Source: Nocardioides_C sp963700955
Lineage (GTDB): Bacteria; Actinomycetota; Actinomycetes; Propionibacteriales; Nocardioidaceae
DNA: 64,000 bases
Assembly: GCA_963700955.1 (NCBI GenBank)
Contig: CAVOZH010000005.1
Coordinates: 124,001 to 188,000, forward strand
Direction: 5' to 3'
The notes beneath the pieces were generated by a model, which did not search any database, was not told the origin of the DNA, and worked only from the letters and a program-made list of their open reading frames with translations. Numbering within the stretch: the stretch's first letter is position 1; each line of letters begins with the position of its first letter. The translations under genes and the position numbers were made by a program. Below, piece after piece: positions 9,148 through 16,678 of the stretch.

Positions 9148-10206
9148 CTAGAGCAGGTCCCAGGTCATGGGGGTTCCCTTGGCGGCGTCCTGCCGGAACT
9201 CGCGCCCATCGATCTCCCGGAACGTGTCCGGGGCCAGACCGTCGGCCGGGCGGACGGACCGGACGTTGTCGGCGGACACCTTCTCGCCGGCCCTCACGTC
9301 CCTGGTGACGAAGAGCGAGCGGCGGAAGCGCAGCCCCTCGGCCTCGATCGTCTTCGGCCCGACCACGGCTTCGCCGAGGGCCTGCCAGGCGGTTCGCGAC
9401 TCCGACACGAGCAGCCTCAGGTCCTCGGGCTCGAGCGAGAACGCCGAGTCCACGCCGCCGTCGTTGCGATCGAGCGTGAGGTGCTTCTCGATCACCGTCG
9501 CCCCCAGCGCCACCGCGGCGACGGAGGCGCCGATGCCGAGCGTGTGGTCCGACAGCCCGATCTGGAGCCCGAGCGCGTCGCGGAGCACCGGGATCGCGCG
9601 CAGGTTCGATGCCTCCGGCGGCGCTGGGTACGACGCAGTGCAGCTCAGGACGACGATCTGCTCGTTGCCCGTCTCCTTGGCGGCGCGTACGGCGGCATCG
9701 ATCTCTCCCAGGGTTGCCGTACCGGTCGAGATGATCATCGGTCGGCCGGCTTCGGCGATCTTGCGGATGAGCGGCAGGTCCGTGATCTCGCTGGAGGCCG
9801 ACTTGAGAATCGGCACGTCCAGGTCGACCAGGAAGTCGACCGCCGTCGGGTCGAACGGAGCGCTGAAGGCGAGCATGCCCAGCTCCTTGGCGAGGCCGAA
9901 GATCGGCTCGTGCCACGCCCAGGGAGTGTGCGCCTCGGCGTAGAGGTCGTAGAGCCGGCGGTTCGGCCACAGAGCGTGGTCCGGGCTGAGCCGGAACAGC
10001 GGGGAGTCGACGTCGAGGGTGATCGTGTCGGCGGTGTAGGTCTGGATCTTGACCGCGTGTGCACCGGCCTCTCCGGCGGCGCGGACGATGTCGAGTGCGC
10101 GCTCGAGGTCGCCGTTGTGGTTGCCCGACATCTCTGCGATGACGAACGGTTCGTGGGCGGGGCCCACGGGGACCGTGTCGAAGTACAGGGTGTCGGTGGC
10201 GGCCAT
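9148..10206 (-). CDS. pseI: pseudaminic acid synthase PseI
   Basis: Condenses 2,4-diacetamido-2,4,6-trideoxy-L-altrose with phosphoenolpyruvate to give pseudaminic acid. It is a NeuB-family TIM barrel with FVIAEMSGNHNGDLERAL at residues 20-37 (PEP and metal site), KIQTYTADTIT, KSASSEITDLPLI, STGTATLGEI and IEKHLTLDR. A SAF/antifreeze-like domain follows, with RSLFVTRDVRAGE. The N-terminus and AEMSGNHNG favour PseI over NeuB or LegI. The start is ATG 10206, which shares its A with the pseH stop (TGATG), indicating translational coupling. Length 352 aa is normal. CMP-pseudaminate synthetase (PseF) is not in the window and is expected to the left. Confidence 0.92.
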   Translation of the reverse strand: MAATDTLYFDTVPVGPAHEPFVIAEMSGNHNGDLERALDIVRAAGEAGAHAVKIQTYTADTITLDVDSPLFRLSPDHALWPNRRLYDLYAEAHTPWAWHEPIFGLAKELGMLAFSAPFDPTAVDFLVDLDVPILKSASSEITDLPLIRKIAEAGRPMIISTGTATLGEIDAAVRAAKETGNEQIVVLSCTASYPAPPEASNLRAIPVLRDALGLQIGLSDHTLGIGASVAAVALGATVIEKHLTLDRNDGGVDSAFSLEPEDLRLLVSESRTAWQALGEAVVGPKTIEAEGLRFRRSLFVTRDVRAGEKVSADNVRSVRPADGLAPDTFREIDGREFRQDAAKGTPMTWDLL

Positions 10207-10781
10207 CACGTGCTCCTTCGAGGGCGGCGTCGGTCCTGGCGGTGCAGGGAGATGGGGATGACCTTGATCGTACGGCCGTCGACCTCGCGCTCCTCGGGCG
10301 TCCCCTCGGTGAACCGGTAGCGGCGGTTCATGGCACGCACTGCCTCGTTGTGCTCGAGCACTTCGGCGTGGAGCACGTCGAGCTCCAGCTCGTCGAAGGC
10401 GTAGTCGACCGCCTCGCTCATCACCTTGGTCCACAGCAGCATCGCCGTGCCCTCGGCCGCCGCGGTCTCGTTGTCGAGGAAGAACCCCCACGCTCCTGAC
10501 CGAGGAGTCTGCTCGAGGGAGAGGTCGAAGAAGTTGACGATCCCACGGGGCTTCCCGTCGACCTCGAACACGAGCACGCGCCGGGTCGGGTCGTCCTGCA
10601 CCCTGGTCCACCAGGCGTGATGCTCCTCCGACGAGATCACGTGCTGGTTGTTGCTGACCGCCCGGTTCGCCGGCTGGTTGCGCCAAGCGAGCATCGTCTC
10701 TACATCGTCTTGTCGTGCGGTACGCAGCACCGGTGACCTCCAGCTCTCTGTTCTGACGTCAGCTTCCCGGCTCTCGAGCAT
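10206..10781 (-). CDS. pseH: GNAT N-acetyltransferase PseH-like
   Basis: Acetylates the 4-amino group of the UDP-altrosamine intermediate, step 3 of the pathway. The GNAT fold is visible as LRTARQDDVETMLAWRN at the start, then EVDGKPRGIVNFFDLS, WGFFLDNE and the C-terminal EHNEAVRAMNRRYRF, where acetyl-CoA-dependent members end with N..A...Y...GF. The start chosen is ATG 10781; a frame extends to 10847 but would run over the divergent ACP start, and a GTG near residue 16 is also possible. The product is 191 aa. It is coupled to pseI by a one-base overlap and divergent from the ACP cassette, so the short 10782-10823 gap must hold both promoters. Confidence 0.85.
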   Translation of the reverse strand: MLESREADVRTESWRSPVLRTARQDDVETMLAWRNQPANRAVSNNQHVISSEEHHAWWTRVQDDPTRRVLVFEVDGKPRGIVNFFDLSLEQTPRSGAWGFFLDNETAAAEGTAMLLWTKVMSEAVDYAFDELELDVLHAEVLEHNEAVRAMNRRYRFTEGTPEEREVDGRTIKVIPISLHRQDRRRPRRST

Positions 10782-10810
10782 GCGATCGACACCCGAGAAC
10801 GTGCCAACGG

Positions 10811-10816
10811 TAGTCT
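10811..10816 (+). promoter_or_regulatory. TAGTCT -10 box of ACP cassette
   Basis: TAGTCT fits the actinobacterial TAnnnT -10 element and ends seven bases before the ACP ATG at 10824. No ribosome site lies between, so transcription would start at or next to the A of the ATG, giving a leaderless mRNA. Inferred from spacing only. Confidence 0.5.
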
Positions 10817-10823
10817 CGCCGCC

Positions 10824-11075
10824 ATGAGCGAACTGTCCCGTGAGCAACTGCGTGGTCTGATGGAACAGGTCTTGTCCGCCCAGGGCAAGACGCTGCCGAC
10901 TGACGAGAGCGCCGAGCTGCAGCAGATCGGCTTCCGCTCGCTCGACTTCTCCGAGCTCGCCCTGCGCGTGGAGGACGAGATCGACGAGGAGCTCAACTTC
11001 GAGGCAGCGGGGCTTCGGCAGATCAACACGGTCGCCGACGTTCTCGACCTCCTCCAGGAGATCCAGACCCAGTGA
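10824..11075 (+). CDS. acyl carrier protein
   Basis: 83-aa acyl carrier protein: four-helix fold, acidic, with the phosphopantetheine serine at about residue 39 in GFRSLDFSEL (usual motif DSL or similar; here RSL). It carries acyl chains as thioesters on a 4'-phosphopantetheine arm. It is the first gene of a four-gene cassette (ACP, AMP ligase, SDR, PPTase-like) whose members overlap by 4, 8 and 17 bases. This and the adjacent pse genes suggest a dedicated carrier for loading and reducing a small acyl group rather than the housekeeping fatty-acid ACP. The gene is divergent from pseH. Confidence 0.9.
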   Translation: MSELSREQLRGLMEQVLSAQGKTLPTDESAELQQIGFRSLDFSELALRVEDEIDEELNFEAAGLRQINTVADVLDLLQEIQTQ

Positions 11076-12328
11076 GCGTCGACCCAGGCACGGGGAGCGT
11101 GGTCCCGGGAGCTGGGAATCAGCTGGTCGACGGTCGGAGCGGCCGCACGTGCACCTGGTCGACGCTCGAGGCGGTGGCGTACGTCCCGCCCGCAGCGGCC
11201 GTCGTGGAAGACAGCTTCGCCGCCCTCCCGTACGTCTACACCCACGCGACGACCGGCGGCGAGCTGCTCGTGGTGGCGCGCTCGCGGATGGAGTCGACGC
11301 TCCGCGAGGAACTGCTCGAGAGCGGGTTCACCGTCACGGAGCGAGTGGGCGTGGAGGAGCCGCCCGAGGCGGCTCGTCGCCCGGCCGAGCCGGGGCGGCT
11401 CTGGCTGCTGACCTCCGGCTCCACCGGCAGGCCGAAGCGGATCGGCCACACCCTCGAGACACTGACCACGGTCAGTGGAGCACAGGGACCGCGTCGATGG
11501 CTGTGTCCCTACTCACCGGGCACCTACGCGTGGTGGCAGGTCGTCACTCTCAGCCTGTCGCTGCCAGGGCAGGACCTCGTGGTCGTGGACCCGGCGGACC
11601 TCGAGAGCTGGCCCTCCGTGGCCGTCGAACACCAGGTCACCGCGGCTTCAGGGACCCCGACCTTCTGGCGACAGACGATCATGCGCAGCGGCGACGAGCT
11701 GTCACGTGTGCCGTTGCAGCAGATCAGCCTCGGCGGCGAGCCGGTCGACCAGGCCGTCCTCGACCAGCTGAGAGGTCTCTTCCCGGACGCTCGGATCTCC
11801 TGGATCTACGCCTCGTCCGAGGTGGGCGCCTCCATCGTGGTCCACGACGGACAGGCAGGCTTCCCGGCGGAGTGGCTGGACCAGCAACGCCCCGGCCGTC
11901 CGGCTCTCTCCGTGGTCGACGACGAGCTCGTGATCACCTCGCCGCATCACGGACTCGGCCTCGAGGGTGCGGTTCGCACAGGAGACCGGGTGGTGATCGC
12001 CGACGGGCGCGTGCAGATCACCGGGCGCCTCGACAGCGACGAGATCAACGTCGGTGGCGCCAAGGTGTCGGCCGGCGTGGTCCGTGGCGTGCTGCTGGCC
12101 CATCCCTCCGTGGTCTGGGCGCGAGTGTCGGGCCGCAAGGCACCCGTCGTCGGACGCGTCGTGGTGGCCGATGTTGTGGCCGCTCCACGGTCGGGCGAGG
12201 ATGAGGCCGCGCTGACCGGCATGCTGACCGCCTGGTGCCGGGAGCGCCTACCGGAGTACGGCGTGCCCCGCCGGTTCCGCTTTCTCGACGCCATCCCATC
12301 GAAGGAGACGCTGAAGAGCGATGTCTGA
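11072..12328 (+). CDS. AMP-forming acyl ligase, probable ACP loader
   Basis: Member of the ANL adenylating superfamily, 418 aa, shorter than typical acyl-CoA synthetases (over 500). The phosphate-binding P-loop is LTSGSTGRPKRIGHT near residue 110, followed by SLGGEPVD, IYASSEVG as the A5 core, RTGDRVVIADGRVQITGR as the hinge, DEINVGGAKVS and a final SKETLKSDV ending in a candidate catalytic lysine. The GTG start at 11072 overlaps the ACP stop as GTGA. It most likely activates a carboxylic acid with ATP and transfers it to the preceding ACP. The substrate cannot be read from sequence. Confidence 0.85.
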   Translation: MSVDPGTGSVVPGAGNQLVDGRSGRTCTWSTLEAVAYVPPAAAVVEDSFAALPYVYTHATTGGELLVVARSRMESTLREELLESGFTVTERVGVEEPPEAARRPAEPGRLWLLTSGSTGRPKRIGHTLETLTTVSGAQGPRRWLCPYSPGTYAWWQVVTLSLSLPGQDLVVVDPADLESWPSVAVEHQVTAASGTPTFWRQTIMRSGDELSRVPLQQISLGGEPVDQAVLDQLRGLFPDARISWIYASSEVGASIVVHDGQAGFPAEWLDQQRPGRPALSVVDDELVITSPHHGLGLEGAVRTGDRVVIADGRVQITGRLDSDEINVGGAKVSAGVVRGVLLAHPSVVWARVSGRKAPVVGRVVVADVVAAPRSGEDEAALTGMLTAWCRERLPEYGVPRRFRFLDAIPSKETLKSDV

Positions 12329-13082
12329 CAACAACGGTAACCAGAGGCCGCCCGTGGCTCCCTCCTCCGTCGTACTCGTCTCCGGTGCGTCGCGGGGGCT
12401 CGGACTTGCACTCACCGAGGGCCTGCTCGACGACGGGATCAAGGTCGCCGCGTTCGCGCGCACGGTCACGCCGGAGCTGGCTGCCCTGGCCGAGAAGCAC
12501 GGGGGCAACGCCTACGTGGGGTCGGTGGACATCACCGACGAGAAGGCGTCCCAGGCCTTCGTGCGAGAGGTGGAGAGCTCCCTCGGGGTGATCGACGGGC
12601 TGGTGAACAACGCTGCCGTGGGGCAGGACTCACTTCACGTTCACACGTCCTCCGAGCGCATCGGCCAGATCGTCGACACGAACCTCACGGCGCCTCTTGT
12701 CCTGACGCGCTTCGTGCTCCGGCGCCTGCTGGCGAAGGGGCGCACGGGCCGGCTGGTCAATGTCACGTCCATCTGCGCGCAGCGGGGATACCCCGGACTC
12801 GTCGCGTACTCCGCGACGAAGGGCGGCATGGACGCCGCGACTCGTGCGATCGCCCGGGAGTTCGGTGGGCGAGTCCTGGCGAACGCTGTCGCGCCCGGGT
12901 TCTTCGCCTCGGAGATGTCGGCAGTGCTGGGGCAGACGCAGCTCGACCAGATCCTGCGGCGTACTCCCTCTGGAAGACTCACCACGCCCGAGGATGTCGT
13001 GCCCGTCGTACGCCAGCTGCTGCTCGAGAACACCAACATCAACGGTCAGGTCATCGTGGTGGACGGTGCCGGGTCCATCTGA
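12321..13082 (+). CDS. SDR reductase, FabG-like
   Basis: Classical short-chain dehydrogenase of 253 aa. The cofactor motif is VSGASRGLGLAL near residue 20, with NNAAVG, the catalytic serine in NVTSICAQRG, and YSATKGG supplying Tyr and Lys. AVAPGFFASEM and the C-terminal NGQVIVVDGAGS match 3-oxoacyl-ACP reductases. In the cassette it may reduce a 3-oxoacyl-ACP to the 3-hydroxyacyl form. It starts at ATG 12321, eight bases inside the ligase gene, and its own end overlaps the next small gene. A role on a sugar ketone instead of an acyl chain is possible. Confidence 0.85.
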   Translation: MSDNNGNQRPPVAPSSVVLVSGASRGLGLALTEGLLDDGIKVAAFARTVTPELAALAEKHGGNAYVGSVDITDEKASQAFVREVESSLGVIDGLVNNAAVGQDSLHVHTSSERIGQIVDTNLTAPLVLTRFVLRRLLAKGRTGRLVNVTSICAQRGYPGLVAYSATKGGMDAATRAIAREFGGRVLANAVAPGFFASEMSAVLGQTQLDQILRRTPSGRLTTPEDVVPVVRQLLLENTNINGQVIVVDGAGSI

Positions 13083-13467
13083 CCGGGCCATTCGGGAGTC
13101 GCTCGTCGTCGGGGAGCCGGACAGTCTCACCGATGCCGTCACTCGCGCGCACCTGTCCGATGGGAGGTGCGTGGGCTGGCGAGCCGACGTGCCGGACGGC
13201 GTCGACCTCGTCCTGGACGCGGAGCTCGGCGACCGGCCGCCCCCCGAGGTCCTCGGCAGGAGGTTCGGCCTCCACGACTTCTGGGAGCGATGGACCCGGG
13301 CCGAGTGCGCCGCGAAGCTCACCGATGTCCCGATCCTGCACTGGGTCAAGGCACACGGGTTGGCGGTGCCACCAGGAGTCATGGAGGCCGTGACGCTTCC
13401 AGCGCACTGGCTTGCGCCGGGGCTGGTCGTGAGCGTGGCGTGGCGGGATCACAGCCTCATCAGGTAG
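13066..13467 (+). CDS. small 4'-phosphopantetheinyl transferase-like protein
   Basis: 133-aa protein read from GTG 13066, inside the SDR 3' end, to TAG 13467. The segment FWERWTRAECAAKLTDVPI carries the W-x3-E-x3-K pattern of Sfp-type phosphopantetheinyl transferases, whose Glu binds magnesium and whose Lys contacts CoA. DLVLDAELGDRPP upstream of it could hold the other acidic residue. At about 130 residues it is far shorter than Sfp (about 220) and a little over AcpS size. Its place behind ACP, ligase and SDR suggests it activates that ACP. The assignment rests on one motif plus context. Its 3' end overlaps the convergent rmlCD gene by 19 bp. Confidence 0.6.
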   Translation: MPGPSDRAIRESLVVGEPDSLTDAVTRAHLSDGRCVGWRADVPDGVDLVLDAELGDRPPPEVLGRRFGLHDFWERWTRAECAAKLTDVPILHWVKAHGLAVPPGVMEAVTLPAHWLAPGLVVSVAWRDHSLIR

Positions 13468-14837
13468 TCGGCGAGGGCAGCGTCGCCGTCCACGGGGGTG
13501 TATCCGGCGTCCCGGACCTTGCTCAGGTCCAGGGCGCTGTGCTTCGGCCGCGGTGCGGCAGGCCGCCCGGCGGCGTACTCCTCGGTCGTGACCCGCTGGA
13601 TGTCGTGCGGGTCCCGCCCGCGCGCCTCGAAGACCGCTGCGGCGAGGTCCGCCCAGGTCCGGACGTCCCCGCTGCTCGTGAGGTTGTAGGTCCCGTACGG
13701 CGGGCGCTCACGGAGCAGGTGGGTGATCCCGCCGACAAGGTCGCTGGTGAAGCTCAACCGTCCGTGCTGGTCGTCGACCACCGACGGCTTCTCGCCGCGG
13801 TCGGCGAACCCGGCCATGGTGCGGATGAAGTTGTTCCCCTCGCCGATGACCCAGCTTGTGCGCACGATGTAGTGCTGGTCGTGGGTGGCGACAAGGGCAT
13901 CCGCTGCCGCCTTGCTCTGTCCGTAGACGCCCAGCGGCGAGAACGGCTCGTCCTCGGCATGCAGCTCGACGGTGCCGTCGAACACGTAGTCGGTGGAGAC
14001 ATGCACCAGCGTGAGCCGGTGCTCCGTGGCGAAGCGGGCGAGCCGGCCGGTCGCCGTTGCGTTGACCGCCCAGGCCCGGCGCCGGCCTTCGAGGGACTCG
14101 GCCGCGTCCACGGCGGTGTAGGCGGCGGCGTTGACCACCGTGTCGTAGCGGCGCCAGGGCACCGCCTCGAGCGAGGCCGGGTCGGCCAGGTCGAGGTCGG
14201 CTCGCGTGAGCGCGTCGGCGTCGGGGTGCAACCGGCGCAGCTCCCGGCCGAGCTGTCCACCGGCACCGAGAATCAGCATGCGTTTGGCCGGCACGGGGGA
14301 GACGTCGCGGAGCCGCGGATGGGTGCGGTCGGCCTCGGAGCAGTCCGCCTGGTCGAGGGAGATCGGCCACCTGATCGCGAGCTGTTCGTCGGCGAGGTTG
14401 ACGAAGGTGTAGGAGTCGCGTGCCTCGGCACTCCAGTGGTCGTTGACGAGATAGGAGTAGGCGGTCGCGTCGACGAGGGTCTGGAACGCGTTGCCGACAC
14501 CGGCGGGAACGAAGAACGCAGTCTCCGGACCGAGCTCGGCGGTGACGACCGCGCCGAACGTGGGGCCGTCGCGAAGGTCGACCCAGGCACCGAAGATCCG
14601 ACCGGTCGCAACGGAGACCAGCTTGTCCCACGGCTCTGCGTGGATGCCCCGCGTCGCCCCGGCCTGCGCGTTGAAGGAGATGTTGTTCTGCACCGGACGG
14701 AAGTCGGGGAGACCGAGCGCGACCATCTTCTCCCGCTGCCAGTTCTCCTTGAACCAGCCGCGGTTGTCGCCATGCACCGGGAGGTCGATTCGCAGCAGCC
14801 CCGGGATTGCCGTGCGCGAGACCTGCAGCTCAGCCAC
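13449..14837 (-). CDS. RmlC-RmlD fusion (dTDP-rhamnose epimerase/reductase)
   Basis: Bifunctional 462-aa protein for the last two steps of dTDP-L-rhamnose synthesis. Residues 1 to about 180 are RmlC (3,5-epimerase): NRGWFKENW, QNNISFN, RGIHAEPWDKLV with the catalytic His, AFFVPAGVGNAF and YSYLVNDHW. Residues about 185-462 are RmlD (4-reductase): LILGAGGQLGREL, NAAAYTAVDAAE, STDYVFDG, YGQSKAAAD with the catalytic Tyr/Lys, and TSWVIGEGNNF. The start is GTG 14837, two bases after the rmlB stop. The fused form is known in actinobacteria, where RmlC and RmlD are separate in most bacteria. RmlA is not in the window. Confidence 0.93.
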   Translation of the reverse strand: MAELQVSRTAIPGLLRIDLPVHGDNRGWFKENWQREKMVALGLPDFRPVQNNISFNAQAGATRGIHAEPWDKLVSVATGRIFGAWVDLRDGPTFGAVVTAELGPETAFFVPAGVGNAFQTLVDATAYSYLVNDHWSAEARDSYTFVNLADEQLAIRWPISLDQADCSEADRTHPRLRDVSPVPAKRMLILGAGGQLGRELRRLHPDADALTRADLDLADPASLEAVPWRRYDTVVNAAAYTAVDAAESLEGRRRAWAVNATATGRLARFATEHRLTLVHVSTDYVFDGTVELHAEDEPFSPLGVYGQSKAAADALVATHDQHYIVRTSWVIGEGNNFIRTMAGFADRGEKPSVVDDQHGRLSFTSDLVGGITHLLRERPPYGTYNLTSSGDVRTWADLAAAVFEARGRDPHDIQRVTTEEYAAGRPAAPRPKHSALDLSKVRDAGYTPVDGDAALADYLMRL

Positions 14838-14839
14838 GA

Positions 14840-15838
14840 CTACTGCCCCTGTTGCAGGTACTTCGCCTCGGTCGCAGCCTTCTGCGGCCGCCACCACTCC
14901 TCATGGGTGCGGTACCACTCGATGGTCTGGGTCAGGCCCGCCTCGAAGTCCACGTAGGTCGGCTCCCAGCCGAGCTCCTTGCGCGTCTTGGCTGCGTCGA
15001 TGGCGTACCGAAGGTCGTGTCCGGCCCGGTCGTTCACGTGGTCGTAGTCGTCCTCGGGGCGGCCGAGCAGGCGCAGGATCGTCTCGACGACCTGCTTGTT
15101 GTCGCGCTCGCCGTCCGCGCCGACGAGGTAGGTCTCGCCGATCGTGCCTGCCTCGAGTATCCGGAGCACGGCAGAGCTGTGGTCGTCGACGTGGATCCAG
15201 TCGCGTACGTTGTGGCCGGCGCCGTACAGCTTGGGACGGCCTCCGTCGAGGACGTTCGTGATCTGACGCGGGATGAACTTCTCGACGTGCTGGTAGGGGC
15301 CGTAGTTGTTCGAGCAGTTGCTGATCGTCGCCCGGACACCGAACGACCGCACCCACGCCCTCACGAGCATGTCGGAGCCGGCCTTGGTCGCCGAGTAGGG
15401 ACTCGACGGGTTGTACGGGGTCGCCTCGGTGAACCGGGCGGGATCGTCGAGCTCGAGGTCGCCGTACACCTCGTCGGTGGAGATGTGGTGCAGGCGGGTC
15501 TCGTGTCGCCTTACCGCCTCGAGCAGGGTGAAGGTGCCGACCAGGTTGGTCTGCACGAACGGGGACGGGTCCGACAGGGAGTTGTCGTTGTGCGACTCCG
15601 CCGCGAAGTGCACGACTGCGTCGTGCGACGCGACCAGCTCGTCCACCGTCGAGGCATCCGCGACATCACCCTTGACCAGGTCGAACCGGCTCTCCGGCAG
15701 CCCCGCCAAGGAGTCGAGGTTCGAGGCGTACGTGAGCTTGTCCAGCACGGTCACGGACGCGTCGGTGAGCTGGAGTACGTGCCGGACGAAGTTCGACCCG
15801 ATGAACCCCGCGCCGCCCGTGACCAGGCACCTCTTCAT
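14840..15838 (-). CDS. rmlB: dTDP-glucose 4,6-dehydratase RmlB
   Basis: Oxidises and dehydrates dTDP-D-glucose to dTDP-4-keto-6-deoxyglucose. It is an extended SDR with TGGAGFIGSNFVRH at residue 8, STDEVYGDL (Thr/Asp/Glu catalytic set), YSATKAGSDML with Tyr/Lys, NCSNNYGPYQ and KLYGAGHNVRDWIHVDDH. ATG 15838 is chosen because GAGGAG is five bases upstream of it; GTG 15841 is too close. Length 332 aa is usual. It heads the rmlB-rmlCD pair, divergent from the ECF sigma gene across 189 bp that hold a perfect inverted repeat. Confidence 0.95.
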   Translation of the reverse strand: MKRCLVTGGAGFIGSNFVRHVLQLTDASVTVLDKLTYASNLDSLAGLPESRFDLVKGDVADASTVDELVASHDAVVHFAAESHNDNSLSDPSPFVQTNLVGTFTLLEAVRRHETRLHHISTDEVYGDLELDDPARFTEATPYNPSSPYSATKAGSDMLVRAWVRSFGVRATISNCSNNYGPYQHVEKFIPRQITNVLDGGRPKLYGAGHNVRDWIHVDDHSSAVLRILEAGTIGETYLVGADGERDNKQVVETILRLLGRPEDDYDHVNDRAGHDLRYAIDAAKTRKELGWEPTYVDFEAGLTQTIEWYRTHEEWWRPQKAATEAKYLQQGQ

Positions 15839-15920
15839 CACGGCTCCTCAACGGTCGTCCTGGTGGCCAGGAGACGACTTCACGCTCCCCTCGCCGGCCA
15901 CGGCTACCTGGGGAGGCTAA

Positions 15921-15950
15921 CCGTTCTTCGTCTGGTACGTCGAAGAACGG
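15921..15950. repeat. perfect 10-bp inverted repeat, candidate operator
   Basis: CCGTTCTTCG and CGAAGAACGG form exact 10-bp arms around a 10-base spacer (15931-15940). It lies between divergent rmlB and the ECF sigma gene with no T-tract, so an operator is more likely than a terminator. The binding protein is unknown. Confidence 0.55.
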
Positions 15951-16027
15951 GAAGGTCTCGATGTCCCGCTCGACCGGGGTTCTGACCGACCGAGGTGATA
16001 CCCCCGGTTCGTACAACCTTGTAGCGC

Positions 16028-16672
16028 ATGTCATACCTTGTGACACTTGCCCGTGTCGCTTGGGAGGGCGTGAGGCAGTTGACGTGTCGTTTCGAGGATC
16101 GTCTGGCAGCGGCGAAGGCAGGGGACGAGGGAAGCTTCGTGGAGCTGTTCCGGTCCGTCCAGCCTTCGCTCCTGCGATACCTGACCACGCTGGGTGGTGG
16201 GCTGGCCGAGGACGTCGCCGGAGACACCTGGCTGAGTGTCGTTCGCGGACTTCACCGCTTCTCCGGTGACGAGGCCGGGTGGCGAGCCTGGGTGTTCACC
16301 ATCGCTCATGCGCGCCTACGGGATGCGCAGCGGCGGGCGATGCGTGCCCCTCAGACGGTCGATGCGGACGACGAGCTCGACTCGCGGGCGGACACCATCG
16401 ACGTGGCCGCGCGAGTGGAGGAGATCTTCTCCACCGAGGCAGCCCTGAAGCTGATCGGCAGGCTCCCGCGGGACCAGGCGGAGGTGGTCCTGCTGCGGCA
16501 TGTGGCGGGACTCGACGTCCCCCGGACGGCGAAGGTGCTCGGAAAGCGGCCGGGAGCAGTCCGGGTCGCGGCTCACCGTGGACTTAGGCGGCTTTCCGAG
16601 TTCCTTGCGCCGCGCGAGGACAACCCGGATAGACATGGAAGTAACGGGATCGACCAGAGGATCGGTTACTGA
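16028..16672 (+). CDS. ECF RNA polymerase sigma factor
   Basis: Sigma-70 family extracytoplasmic-function factor, 214 aa at most. Region 2 runs from about residue 35: GSFVELFRSVQPSLLRYL, DVAGDTWLSVVRGL and WRAWVFTIAHARLRDAQRR. Region 4 runs from about 135: LKLIGRLPRDQAEVVLLRHVAG, then VPRTAKVLGKRPGAVRVAAHRG as the helix-turn-helix. The start is uncertain: ATG 16028 has no ribosome site, and GTG 16070 or TTG 16079 behind GGGAGG are alternatives. The stop is followed after six bases by the membrane-anchored partner, which probably restrains it. Targets unknown; the glycan locus beside it is a candidate. Confidence 0.88.
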   Translation: MSYLVTLARVAWEGVRQLTCRFEDRLAAAKAGDEGSFVELFRSVQPSLLRYLTTLGGGLAEDVAGDTWLSVVRGLHRFSGDEAGWRAWVFTIAHARLRDAQRRAMRAPQTVDADDELDSRADTIDVAARVEEIFSTEAALKLIGRLPRDQAEVVLLRHVAGLDVPRTAKVLGKRPGAVRVAAHRGLRRLSEFLAPREDNPDRHGSNGIDQRIGY

Positions 16673-16678
16673 GGTGAC

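Noticed and set aside
8554..10320. 588-codon plus-strand frame over the pseI region
   Set aside because: Antisense shadow of pseI and the glycosyltransferase-like gene; Arg/Gly/Val-rich translation typical of shadows.
1..10781. Legionaminic or sialic acid pathway instead of pseudaminic
   Set aside because: PseB-type dehydratase, PseC, PseG hydrolase and PseI motifs are all of the pseudaminate branch; no LegG/NeuC-type epimerase was seen.
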